Positions 28,833 to 38,724 of a stretch of DNA of 64,000 nt are shown here, piece after piece (position 1 is the stretch's first letter; each line of letters starts with the position of its first letter). Source of the stretch: Halomonas chromatireducens (lineage in GTDB: Bacteria > Pseudomonadota > Gammaproteobacteria > Pseudomonadales > Halomonadaceae); NCBI RefSeq assembly GCF_001545155.1, contig NZ_CP014226.1, forward strand, positions 1,038,038-1,102,037, written 5' to 3'. Position numbers and translations under genes: made by a program. The notes under the pieces are model-generated. The model did not search any database, had not been told where the DNA came from, and saw only the letters and a list, made by a program, of their open reading frames with translations.

Positions 28833-30049
28833 TTGGGCCTCCTCGGGTCCGTAGACATGATGTCCCTGAAATGCTCGACCAGGGCGGTGGCAAACTCGGG
28901 ATCGTTGATATTGAAGGGATAACGAATCAGCTGACGCTGGGCGGTCTGTTCCACGGTCTCCTCCAGGGCCTCGAACAGCGCGGCATCGGCTTCAGGATCG
29001 TGGAAGGGCTGCCCGGGGGCATCGAGCAGCGAGACGCCGCCTTCAGGGAGCAGAAAGCGTACCGGCCCCTTGCAGCGGTTGAGCTTCTCGCCGATCCAGC
29101 GGCCCATGCGCGCGTTCTCTTCCGGCGTGGTGCGCATCAGCGTGACCTGCGGGTTGTGCTCATAGAGAAGGCGCTGGCGATACGCTGCCGGCACCGTATC
29201 CAAGGCACCGAAATTGACCATGTCCAGCGCCCCCACCGAGCCCACATAGGGCACCGCGGTGCGGGCCACGACATCCAGACGCTCCTCGCCAGCACTGAAG
29301 ATGCCACCCATGAACAGGTCGCAGATTTCGGTGGTAGTGATATCGAGCAGCCCGGTGATCATGCCGCTGTCGGCGAGCTTTTCCATGGATTGGCCGCCGG
29401 TGCCGGTGGCATGGAAGACCAGGCAGTCGTAGTCTGATTCCAGCACGCGGGTCACCTGACCGACACAGTCGGTGGTCACCCCGAACATGCTCAGGCCGAT
29501 CGCCGGCTTGCCATCATCCACCTCGGGGATGTGGCCCTTCAGCATGCCGGCCAGGGCGTTGGCCGCATTGCCGAGAACACGGCGAGAGATCCGGTTGATG
29601 CCCGCCACATCGGTGACCGAATAGATCATCGCGATATCGCTGGGGCCGACATAGGGCGCCACATTGCCCGACGCCACCGTCGACACCATCACCTTGGGTA
29701 CGCCAACATCCAGGTCGCGCATGGCCGGGGTAATCAGTGCCGTTCCGCCCGATCCCCCCAAGCCGATGACACCGCCGATGTCGGAGCGGCTGGCAAGCAG
29801 CCCGCGCAGGGCCTCTGCCATGGCCGCCACCGCACGGCCACGGTCGTTGACGAACACCTCCTGGGGACCATCGGGATGGCAGGCGGCCACACCCACGGCA
29901 CGAATATCCGCCGTGCCGTGGTCACCGCCACGCGTTCCCACGTCGACGATGACCGTGTCCAGGCCCGCCGCCTGCAGCAGGCCGCGAACATAGCGCAGCT
30001 CGGCGGCTTTCGTGTCGCAGGTTCCAATAATGTAAGCTTTGAAGCCCAT
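28829..30049 (-). CDS. Tm-1-like ATP-binding domain protein (UPF0261)
   Basis: A 406-residue protein of the UPF0261/Tm-1-like family: N-terminal [18 protein letters not shown], a glycine-rich [18 protein letters not shown] and [14 protein letters not shown], which form the nucleotide-binding two-domain core. The family is named for the tomato Tm-1 N-terminal domain; its bacterial role is unknown. The ATG at 30049 is used; another in-frame ATG nine codons upstream is less likely. It is the first gene of the right-hand seven-gene operon and lies about 60 bp downstream of a sigma-54 promoter. Confidence 0.82.
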   Translation of the reverse strand: MGFKAYIIGTCDTKAAELRYVRGLLQAAGLDTVIVDVGTRGGDHGTADIRAVGVAACHPDGPQEVFVNDRGRAVAAMAEALRGLLASRSDIGGVIGLGGSGGTALITPAMRDLDVGVPKVMVSTVASGNVAPYVGPSDIAMIYSVTDVAGINRISRRVLGNAANALAGMLKGHIPEVDDGKPAIGLSMFGVTTDCVGQVTRVLESDYDCLVFHATGTGGQSMEKLADSGMITGLLDITTTEICDLFMGGIFSAGEERLDVVARTAVPYVGSVGALDMVNFGALDTVPAAYRQRLLYEHNPQVTLMRTTPEENARMGRWIGEKLNRCKGPVRFLLPEGGVSLLDAPGQPFHDPEADAALFEALEETVEQTAQRQLIRYPFNINDPEFATALVEHFRDIMSTDPRRPN

Positions 30050-30110
30050 GGCATGTCTCCACTTCCTGGCCGCCATCGTTTCGCAGCGGCCTTCTTGTTT
30101 GCACAGAGTG

Positions 30111-30127
30111 TTGCAGTAAGCGTGCCA
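30111..30127 (-). promoter_or_regulatory. Sigma-54 (-24/-12) promoter of the Tm-1-like/TIM-barrel/transporter-2 operon
   Basis: On the minus strand the sequence reads TGGCACGCTTACTGCAA. It matches the RpoN consensus TGGCAC-N5-TTGC at all positions but one, and the key GG and GC are separated by exactly 10 bases. Transcription would start near 30101, about 50 bases before the ATG at 30049. A sigma-54 activator gene lies 1 kb away (31076-32893). Confidence 0.75.
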
Positions 30128-30180
30128 GGTTGACGAGCCGCCGTATGACGGGATTTCGAGCCAACCGGCCTGGCCAGTAT

Positions 30181-30216
30181 GGGTATAAATGGGTACCCAG
30201 ATACCCGAAATTACCC
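30181..30216. promoter_or_regulatory. Phased GGGTA/TACCC palindrome, probable activator-binding site
   Basis: GGGTAT (30181), GGGTACCC (30191-30198), ATACCC (30201-30206) and TTACCC (30211-30216) form nested inverted repeats set about 10 bp apart, so they face one side of the helix. They lie 80-115 bp upstream of the predicted sigma-54 start, the normal place for an enhancer, and just upstream of the divergent gene at 30239. They are the best candidate site for the TIM-barrel sigma-54 activator. Confidence 0.6.
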
Positions 30217-30238
30217 GATATGACACGCAGGGATTCCA

Positions 30239-30919
30239 ATGACAGAAGCGTTCAACGGCACGATTGGTCACCTGGTGGCCAGCCTCGAGGAAGCCCGGCA
30301 GCAGCGTGGCAGCCCTTCCCTGCTGAGCCCCATGACCGCCCGCCTGCCGGCAACGCTGGCCGATCTCGGCAGCAGCCTTCCCATTGGCGATGCCAACGGT
30401 GAGCTGCTCGACGCGCTGCGCAACAGTCCGGCTTTTCCCGAAACGACCTATGCCGGCGTACTGGCCAACGATCCTTTCCGGCTAGCGGACGACCTGCTCG
30501 AAATGCTGGCCAGGCTGGGCTGCAAGCGCGTGGCAAACTGGCCCTCTACTGCCCTGCTCAGCGGCGAGCTGGCGGAGACGCTCACCCATTCGGGGCTGGG
30601 GTACCGAGAGGAGATGGCTTTCCTGACTCAGGCACGAAAGCGCGGCTTCGCGACCCTGGCTATCGTTTCACAGCCTTCACAGCTGCCGCTGGCAATGGCC
30701 ACGAAGCCCACGCAACTGATGATTGCCGCCGGCCTGTCGGCGAGCGTGGACACGTCACCGTCAGTGGAGCGAAGGGAACTGCAGGTATTGGCGAAGAGAA
30801 TCAAGGCAGAGGGCAAGGCGGTATGGTGCTACGAACATGACGGCGTGGCCGAGCTCATGGCTGCCCTGCACCCGGTGGCGGAGGTCGTGATACGTCACCC
30901 ACACGCGGTGGAGCGCTAG
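30239..30919 (+). CDS. Short, divergent TIM-barrel relative of the PEP-hydrolase-like family
   Basis: A 226-residue protein not obviously assignable on its own, but its middle aligns with the two TIM-barrel paralogues nearby: [22 protein letters not shown] against [22 protein letters not shown], then [18 protein letters not shown] against [18 protein letters not shown], then [21 protein letters not shown]. It lacks the N-terminal [16 protein letters not shown] signature and the C-terminal ASSMERLP segment, so catalysis as in the paralogues is unlikely. It may be a ligand-binding or regulatory subunit. It is divergent from the Tm-1-like gene; an AGGGA ribosome-binding site precedes the ATG. 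Its TAG stop lies inside the palindromic element that follows. Confidence 0.6.
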   Translation: MTEAFNGTIGHLVASLEEARQQRGSPSLLSPMTARLPATLADLGSSLPIGDANGELLDALRNSPAFPETTYAGVLANDPFRLADDLLEMLARLGCKRVANWPSTALLSGELAETLTHSGLGYREEMAFLTQARKRGFATLAIVSQPSQLPLAMATKPTQLMIAAGLSASVDTSPSVERRELQVLAKRIKAEGKAVWCYEHDGVAELMAALHPVAEVVIRHPHAVER

Positions 30920-31075
30920 GAGCCTATCGGATTTGATCGTCACGAGAGAGTTGGATTTCGAGACAAGTTTATCGATCTGATGAGGCGAATAGCCCGCTAT
31001 TTAACGAATCAGATCGAATGAAATTGGCCGAAAGACCGGATCTCGCAGTAGATCAGCGTTGAGTCCGACAGGCTC

Positions 31076-31079
<4 letters not shown>
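30916..31079. repeat. 164-bp palindromic (MITE-like) element between convergent genes
   Basis: The ends CTAGGAGCCTATCGGA (30916-30931) and TCCGACAGGCTCCTAG (31064-31079) are inverted repeats with one mismatch. Inside, TCGATCTGAT pairs with ATCAGATCGA and AATAGC with GCTATT. The two terminal CTAG sequences supply the TAG stop codons of both flanking convergent genes. A related CTAG(G)GAGCCTGTCGG sequence lies at the pyrB stop (15256-15271). It resembles a non-autonomous repeat that can act as a bidirectional terminator. Confidence 0.65.
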
Positions 31080-32893
<1,814 letters not shown>

Positions 32894-32927
32894 GTGCCTT
32901 GTCTCTCCGGGCGGCAATGTTACCGTT

Positions 32928-33371
32928 TCAGGGCAGCCCCTCCTGGTGGGCGAACCAGCTTTCGAGGATCAACACCGCCGCGATGCCGTCGACACCGTCG
33001 TCGCGATAGCTCTTGTCACGATCGCGCAGGTGTCCCGCCTCGCGGGCGATGGCCTTGGCTTCCCGGGTGGAGCCACGCTCGTCGACCATCTCGCAGGGCT
33101 TGCCGTAGCGGCCGTAGAGCCGCTTGCCGAACTTGCGCGCACGCAAGCTCATCGCCGACTCGGTGCCGTCCATGTTGAGCGGCAGCCCCACCACGAACAG
33201 GTCCGGCCGCCACTCCTCAACCAGGCGCGTGACCCGGTTCCAGTCGGGAATGCCATCCCGTGCCGACAGCGGGTCGAGGGGGCGGGCCCTGGCGATCACC
33301 TCGTTGCCCACCGCCACGCCGATGCGCCGGGTACCGAAGTCGAAGGCCAGGATCAGGCGCTTGCCGGACAT
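32928..33371 (-). CDS. ruvX: Putative pre-16S rRNA nuclease / Holliday junction resolvase-like RuvX (YqgF)
   Basis: A 147-residue RNase H-fold protein with the start LILAFDFGTRRIGVAVGN and a conserved FVVGLPLNMDGTES and VDERGSTREA pattern, standard for YqgF/RuvX, which processes the 5' end of 16S rRNA. It overlaps the yqgE stop by one base and shares its operon, the common bacterial pairing. Confidence 0.9.
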   Translation of the reverse strand: MSGKRLILAFDFGTRRIGVAVGNEVIARARPLDPLSARDGIPDWNRVTRLVEEWRPDLFVVGLPLNMDGTESAMSLRARKFGKRLYGRYGKPCEMVDERGSTREAKAIAREAGHLRDRDKSYRDDGVDGIAAVLILESWFAHQEGLP

Positions 33372-33943
33372 TATGAATGCCCGGCTTCCCGCGTCATCAG
33401 ATTGAGGTCCACGCCGAGGATACCGGCGGCGGCCGTCAGGCGCTGCTCCGGCGGCACCTCGAAGAGGATGTCGGCGCGCCCTTCCACGGTCAGCCAGGCG
33501 TTATCGAGCAGCTCGGCCTCGAGCTGCCCCGCCTCCCAGCCGGCACAGCCCAGGCAGACCAGGAACTCCTTCGGCCCGCGACCGGCCGCCAGCGCCAGCA
33601 GGATATCCATGGAGGTGGTCAGGGCGATATCGCTGTCCACCTGAATACTGGAATCCCAGCCTTCGCTCGAGCCGCGATGCAGGATGAAGCCGCGATCCTT
33701 GTGCGTCGGTCCGCCATAGTAGACCGGTGCATTGCGGTGTGGGCTCTCTTCCGCCTCCAGCTCCAGCTGCTCGAACAGGGCATCCAGGCTGATATCCAGC
33801 GGCCGATTGACGATAACACCCATGGTGCCGTTCTCGTCGTGATCGCACAGGTAACTGAGAGAGCCGGCAAAATTCGGATCTTCCAGATGTGGCATCGCCA
33901 TCAGAAAATGGTGTTTCAAGCCTAAGCTTTGCGCAGATTGCAT
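33371..33943 (-). CDS. YqgE/AlgH family protein
   Basis: A 190-residue protein with the UPF0301 signatures HHFLMAMPHLEDPNFAGSLS and CDHDENGTMGVIVNRPL near the N-terminus and the conserved YYGGPT segment. The family is linked to alginate and other regulation in pseudomonads, but no biochemical activity is established. It lies just upstream of ruvX, as in many proteobacteria. Confidence 0.88.
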   Translation of the reverse strand: MQSAQSLGLKHHFLMAMPHLEDPNFAGSLSYLCDHDENGTMGVIVNRPLDISLDALFEQLELEAEESPHRNAPVYYGGPTHKDRGFILHRGSSEGWDSSIQVDSDIALTTSMDILLALAAGRGPKEFLVCLGCAGWEAGQLEAELLDNAWLTVEGRADILFEVPPEQRLTAAAGILGVDLNLMTREAGHS

Positions 33944-33981
33944 GTGACTCCCGGACGGCAGGCCCAGCTCGTGGCAGGGCC

Positions 33982-34905
33982 CTACCGCACGCCGAAATGA
34001 TTGCCTTGTCCGAACCGCCAGACCCGGGTAATGGAGAGGCTGTCGAGCTCTCCCATGCCGCTGTCGAAGGGCCGGTAGGGGCCCGCGCCATGGACGGTAT
34101 CCAGTGCCGCCTGGTCGAGTTCGGTATGTCCTGACGATTGTACCACCTCCGCCTGACGGAGCTGACCATCTCGTCCAATCACCACGCGGATGCGCAGCTG
34201 TCCGTCCAGATGGCGAGGGGCCGGGTGGACCCGGTTGCCGTAGTCCTCGACCCGCCGTGTCCAGTCGTCGATATAGCGGGCCTCGGCGGCCTGCTGGGCC
34301 GCCGGCCGCTGCGAATCGGCGGCGGGGCCCTCCACGCTGGGCGCCAGCCCCTGCTCGCGAATGCTGCTGGTGGCCTGGGCCAGCAGGTCTCGCCCCGATG
34401 CCGAGGGAGCTGCCGCGGCCGGGGCGGATGGCGATTCACTCGCCTGGGGCGCGCTTTCGCGGGGCTCGGGGACGGCGCTCTCATCACGGGCCACTTCTGC
34501 CGATGGCGGCGCCTCCTCAGCGGGGGCCGGCTCCGTCTCGCTGTGCGCTGCACGCTCCGGCTCCGCCGTGGTGGCCGGGTCAACCGCGCTCTCCGGCGCC
34601 TCCAGCACGGGCATCTCCTCCATGGCCGCCGCCCGCGACTCGGCGGGAGCCTCTTCGGAAGGCTCCCCGGCAGCCTGCTGATCGGCCTCGGCCATGGCGT
34701 CCGCCTCCACCGGTATCTCGGCGGGCTGCGTCACCAGCACCACATCCAGGCTCGAGGGTTCCGCCGGGGCCGGCGCAAAACGGAAGCTGGCCACCACACC
34801 GATCAGGGCCAGATGCAGCAGCAGCGCAACCGAGAGCGCCAGCCAGCGGCGATAGGAGCGCGTGACCGGAGCATAGCGGATGGGATCGCTGATGGTGACC
34901 GCCAT
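33982..34905 (-). CDS. TonB family energy-transducing protein
   Basis: A 307-residue protein with one N-terminal transmembrane helix (WLALSVALLLHLALIGVVAS), a long Pro/Glu/Ala-rich periplasmic spacer (about residues 45-190) and a C-terminal TonB domain (RIRVVIGRDGQLRQAEVVQS). It spans the periplasm and passes proton-motive energy to outer-membrane receptors. No exbB/exbD genes are adjacent. It lies between gshB and yqgE on the same strand, an arrangement also typical of Pseudomonas-type chromosomes. Confidence 0.85.
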   Translation of the reverse strand: MAVTISDPIRYAPVTRSYRRWLALSVALLLHLALIGVVASFRFAPAPAEPSSLDVVLVTQPAEIPVEADAMAEADQQAAGEPSEEAPAESRAAAMEEMPVLEAPESAVDPATTAEPERAAHSETEPAPAEEAPPSAEVARDESAVPEPRESAPQASESPSAPAAAAPSASGRDLLAQATSSIREQGLAPSVEGPAADSQRPAAQQAAEARYIDDWTRRVEDYGNRVHPAPRHLDGQLRIRVVIGRDGQLRQAEVVQSSGHTELDQAALDTVHGAGPYRPFDSGMGELDSLSITRVWRFGQGNHFGVR

Positions 34906-34950
34906 GGTATTCGCAGGCTCTCCTCGTACTGGATGTGTGGCTATATGGGG

Positions 34951-35934
34951 TTACCGCTCCAGGCGTCGCTCGATGGCATCCATCAACAGCCCGGCGATAT
35001 CGGTACCGCGCTGGTCATCGATCTCGCGCACGCAGGTGGGGCTCGTCACGTTGATCTCGGTGATGTAGTCGCCGATCACGTCGAGGCCAACGAACATCAG
35101 CCCCCGTTCGCGAATCATCGGCTGCACCTGCTCGATCAACCAATAGTCGCGCGCGGTCAGCTCACGGGTGACGCCGGTGCCCCCGGCGGCCAGGTTGCCC
35201 CGGGTCTCCCCGGCCATGGGCACCCGGGCCAGGCCATAGGGCACCGGCTCACCGTCGACCAACAGGATGCGGGTATCGCCATCCCTGATCTCGGGAATGT
35301 AGCGCTGGGCCATGATCTGTCGCTGGCCCCGCTCGGTGAGCGTCTCGATGATCGCCCCCAGGTTTCGCCCTTCCGGCTGCACGTGGAAGATGCCGCTGCC
35401 GCCCATGCCGTCCAGCGGCTTGAAGATCACGTCGCCGTGCTCGGCATGGAAGTCACGCAGCACCGGCTCGCTGCAGGAGACCAGGGTCGGCGTACAGCAC
35501 TGCGGAAACTCCTGGGCGAAGAGCTTCTCGTTGCAGGCGAGCAGCGCCACCGTAGGGTTGACCACCAGGACGCCCTCGCGTTCGGCGAAGCCCAGCAGGT
35601 GCACCGCGTTGAGAAAGTGGCTGTCCACCGGCGGATCCTTGCGCATCAGGATCACGTCGAGCTCGGCGAGCGGGGTGGGTTCCGGTGCGCCCAGGGCATA
35701 CCAGCGCTCGGGATCGCGAAAGGCGGTCAGGTCGCGCATCCGCGCATGGGCGCGGCCATCCTTCAGGAACAGGTCCTCCTGCTCCATGTAGTGCAGCGAC
35801 CAGCCGCGCTCCTGGGCGGCCCACAGCATGGCCAGTGTAGTGTCCTTCTTGTAGGTGAGGTCGGCGATGGCATCCATCACCACCCCTACCCTGAGGGCAC
35901 GTTCGCTTGTCGGCTTGCTACTCGGCTTGCTCAT
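34951..35934 (-). CDS. gshB: Glutathione synthetase
   Basis: A 327-residue ATP-grasp enzyme that joins gamma-glutamylcysteine and glycine. The N-terminal VGVVMDAIADLTYKKDTTLA, the ATP-grasp FKPLDGMGGSGIF and the C-terminal GLMFVGLDVIGDYITEINVT are characteristic. The ATG at 35934 gives the standard length; upstream in-frame codons are non-homologous. Confidence 0.92.
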   Translation of the reverse strand: MSKPSSKPTSERALRVGVVMDAIADLTYKKDTTLAMLWAAQERGWSLHYMEQEDLFLKDGRAHARMRDLTAFRDPERWYALGAPEPTPLAELDVILMRKDPPVDSHFLNAVHLLGFAEREGVLVVNPTVALLACNEKLFAQEFPQCCTPTLVSCSEPVLRDFHAEHGDVIFKPLDGMGGSGIFHVQPEGRNLGAIIETLTERGQRQIMAQRYIPEIRDGDTRILLVDGEPVPYGLARVPMAGETRGNLAAGGTGVTRELTARDYWLIEQVQPMIRERGLMFVGLDVIGDYITEINVTSPTCVREIDDQRGTDIAGLLMDAIERRLER

Positions 35935-36022
35935 CGGCTCCGGGCTTCCACGAATGGATTGGTGTGGGCGAAGTATGCCGCAGGCTCGAGGGCAACACCA
36001 AGGCGGACCCGATGCGTTGCGC

Positions 36023-36069
36023 TTGACTTCATCAATCACTGCCACTAGATTTAGTTTCAGTTGAAACTA
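36023..36069 (+). promoter_or_regulatory. Promoter and operator-like palindrome upstream of the VOC gene
   Basis: TTGACT (36023-36028) and TAGATT (36046-36051) are 17 bp apart and make a fair sigma-70 promoter. Immediately after lies the perfect inverted repeat TAGTTTCA-GT-TGAAACTA (36052-36069), placed over the start point, where a bound repressor would block transcription. A near-identical palindrome is at 9661-9677. Confidence 0.5.
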
Positions 36070-36098
36070 TTATAGCGCACCGCCAAGAGACCCTCGCC

Positions 36099-36644
36099 AT
36101 GATCGATATCCAGCAGATTCATCACGTCGCCTATCGCTGCCGCGATGCCAAGGAGACCGTCGAGTGGTACCAGGACAAGCTCAACATGGACTTCCTGGTC
36201 GCCATCGCCGAGGACCGGGTCCCCTCCACCAAGGAGCCCGACCCCTATATGCACCTGTTCCTCGATGCGGGCAACGGCAATATCCTGGCCTTCTTCGAGA
36301 TCCCCAATTCACCGCCCATGGGCCGCGACCCCAATACCCCGGAGTGGGTCCAGCACATCGCCTTCCGCGTGGCCGATGAGACCGCCCTGCTGGCGGCCAA
36401 GGAGGAGCTGGAGAGCAAGGGCGTGAAGGTGCTGGGCCCCACCGAGCACGGCATCATCCGCTCGATCTACTTCTTCGATCCCAATGGACATCGCCTGGAG
36501 CTGACCTATGAGAAGGGCACCCCGGCACAGATGAAGCAGCTTCGGGAAGTGGCCCCGGCCATGGTCGAGGAGTGGTCCAGGACCAAGCGGGCGCCCAAGC
36601 ACGCCGCTTGGCTGCACGAGGAGGAGTTCAAGGCACTCGACTGA
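36099..36644 (+). CDS. VOC family (glyoxalase/dioxygenase-fold) protein
   Basis: A 181-residue vicinal-oxygen-chelate protein with paired beta-alpha-beta-beta-beta units: IQQIHHVAYRCRDAKETVEW at the N-terminus and SIYFFDPNGHRLELTYE near the end of the fold. The metal-ligand pattern (His in HHVAYR, His in VQHIAFR, Glu in LELTYE) appears intact, so it is probably a lyase or ring-cleaving dioxygenase. The substrate is unknown. The palindromic operator in front suggests control by a dedicated regulator encoded elsewhere. Confidence 0.78.
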   Translation: MIDIQQIHHVAYRCRDAKETVEWYQDKLNMDFLVAIAEDRVPSTKEPDPYMHLFLDAGNGNILAFFEIPNSPPMGRDPNTPEWVQHIAFRVADETALLAAKEELESKGVKVLGPTEHGIIRSIYFFDPNGHRLELTYEKGTPAQMKQLREVAPAMVEEWSRTKRAPKHAAWLHEEEFKALD

Positions 36645-36680
36645 GCCCCCTTCGAAAGACCGACCCAGGCGATCCGGGGA

Positions 36681-37427
36681 TCAGGCTGGGTCGCTCGTTG
36701 ACCCGGGCACCAGGCGAATACCGCTCGCCTCGATGACGATCAGGCGGCGCTTGTAGAGCCGCCCGATGGCCTGCTTGAAGGCATTCTTGCTCACCCCCAG
36801 CCGGGCCTTGATCACGTGGGCCGGGCTGGCATCGGAGAGCGGCAGGTAGCCGCCGCTTTCCCGCAGCGCCTTGAGCACCTGCTCCCCCACCACATCGAGC
36901 CGGGCCGGCCCCGGCGGCAACAGCGAAAGGTCGAGGCGACCATCCTCGCGCAGCCGCTTGACGAAGCCGGGCACCCGCTGGCCCCGGCGCAGCGGCCGGG
37001 TCACGTCATCCTGGTAGAGCAGGCCCCAGAAGCGATGGTCGACCACCGTCTTGTAACCGAGGTCGGTGCGGTCGGCGATGACCAGCACGACCTCATCACC
37101 CGCGGCGTAGCCGGTGGCCTCGTCCTGAACGAAGCGGTCGAGCTTCTGGGAGGCCACCGGCCGGCCCTGCTGATCCTCGTAGATAATCACCAGTACCCGC
37201 TTGCCGGGCGTGGGCCGGAAGCGCTGCTCACCGTAGGGCAGCAGCAGGTCCCTCGGATGCCCCCAGTCGAGGAAGGCACCGGTTTCGTTGACCGTCACCA
37301 CCTCGAGGTAGGCCACCTCGCCCACCGCTGCCTTCGGGGCACGAGGCCGACTCTCACGGCCGGAGGGTTGAGGCGGGCGGGACGCTGTGAGCCGACCGTT
37401 ACGACGATCGTGAAAGGAGGAGGACAT
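36681..37427 (-). CDS. S1-like RNA-binding protein (CvfB family)
   Basis: A 248-residue protein with several S1-type OB-fold segments (VAYLEVVTVNETGAFLDWGH is the first) and a C-terminal winged-helix (KARLGVSKNAFKQAIGRLYK) as in CvfB/YitL. Family members bind RNA and affect virulence or expression in Firmicutes; the role here is unknown. It is a little shorter than the usual 280 residues. The ATG at 37427 follows a low-complexity basic N-terminus. Confidence 0.8.
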   Translation of the reverse strand: MSSSFHDRRNGRLTASRPPQPSGRESRPRAPKAAVGEVAYLEVVTVNETGAFLDWGHPRDLLLPYGEQRFRPTPGKRVLVIIYEDQQGRPVASQKLDRFVQDEATGYAAGDEVVLVIADRTDLGYKTVVDHRFWGLLYQDDVTRPLRRGQRVPGFVKRLREDGRLDLSLLPPGPARLDVVGEQVLKALRESGGYLPLSDASPAHVIKARLGVSKNAFKQAIGRLYKRRLIVIEASGIRLVPGSTSDPA

Positions 37428-37463
37428 GGCGAGGGTTCCGCAGGAGTGTGCGGGCATTATGGC

Positions 37464-37496
37464 AAAAAAAGGCGGCGCCGGGTTGCCCGGGCCGCC
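37464..37496 (-). terminator. Rho-independent terminator of the aldehyde dehydrogenase remnant
   Basis: GGCGGCGCCGGG and CCCGGGCCGCC form a GC-rich stem, flanked on its left by AAAAAAA, which becomes a U-run in minus-strand transcripts. It lies just after the ALDH stop codon, so the original 3' end of that gene is intact although its 5' part is gone. Confidence 0.75.
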
Positions 37497-37515
37497 AATA
37501 GAGAACTCCACGGTT

Positions 37516-37814
<299 letters not shown>

Positions 37815-37853
37815 AGTTACACAATAAAAAGAAACGCATTAAAACGGTTTCCA

Positions 37854-38714
37854 GTGAGATCATCTCTTTCTCTTGAAAGCCAGAATGGGGGATGTCTTTT
37901 AAGAAAAAAAAGCCCTCTATTGGAGCTCAAAATTCCGCATGGTGATGAGACGATTTTATCTAAAAGACAATCTAATTTACTTAACAAAAAAGGCTATCTT
38001 GTACCTAAAAAAGAAGAGGTGGTTAAGCGCCAGTCGCAATACCTTGAAATTTATGAAAAGTTAAAAGTGGTGATGAAGGATAAGTTTGACAAGCCTGTTT
38101 TTCTTATGTATGGAACTTTGCTTGGCCATCATAGGAATGGGGACTTTATAGAAGGTGATGATGATTTTGATGTGGGATATTGGTCAGACTGTACGGATGT
38201 TAATTCTGTAAAAAAGGAGACTAAAGAGTTAGTCCTCGATCTTGTGCTCTTGGGGTTTAACTGTAGCTTTAATAGAAAAGGTCGGCTCTTCCGCATTGCT
38301 TTACCCGAAAGCCCGCCCGGGGTCCATCTGGACATTCGCCCCGTGTGGTATGAGGATGGACATGTTTGGGCGCATCGCCAAGCCAAACTTCCACTTTGTA
38401 GAGAGGACTTCTTGCCGGTAAAAGAAGAGTTGTTGAGGGGTAAGATGGTTTTTACCCCAAATAATACAGAGGTATTTTTAGCGTCCTATTATGGGAAAGG
38501 CTGGAAAGTCCCTGATCCCTCATACTCTAATGAAGCGATTCCTGATGAGGTGAAAAAGTTTCTAAACAAGACCAACATAAGTCCAGCCGAGTATCGGGAG
38601 ATGTGTGAGGAAATAGCGCAACGCAGTAGCGATTACCCCAATCCTGGTAGATTTATTGCAATCGGCTTGCTTGATCTTTATTCCGAAGATGTTCCGAGTC
38701 TGGATCTAGAGTAG
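37854..38714 (+). CDS. LicD-like phosphotransferase/nucleotidyltransferase-fold protein, possibly 5'-truncated
   Basis: A protein of about 286 residues with the LicD/fukutin-like core FLMYGTLLGHHRNGDFIEGD followed by DDFDVGYW; the acidic cluster is the metal site of these transferases, which add phosphocholine or similar groups to glycans. The first in-frame start is a GTG at 37854, but the frame stays open back to the junction at about 37815 and reads like protein, so the true N-terminus may be lost. The DNA is strikingly AT-rich compared with the chromosome. It is followed by the glycerophosphotransferase gene. Confidence 0.6.
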   Translation: MRSSLSLESQNGGCLLRKKSPLLELKIPHGDETILSKRQSNLLNKKGYLVPKKEEVVKRQSQYLEIYEKLKVVMKDKFDKPVFLMYGTLLGHHRNGDFIEGDDDFDVGYWSDCTDVNSVKKETKELVLDLVLLGFNCSFNRKGRLFRIALPESPPGVHLDIRPVWYEDGHVWAHRQAKLPLCREDFLPVKEELLRGKMVFTPNNTEVFLASYYGKGWKVPDPSYSNEAIPDEVKKFLNKTNISPAEYREMCEEIAQRSSDYPNPGRFIAIGLLDLYSEDVPSLDLE

Positions 38715-38724
38715 GTCATATTTG

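Noticed and set aside
34138..36048. Open frame of 636 codons on the + strand
   Set aside because: Antisense to tonB and gshB; composition bias only.
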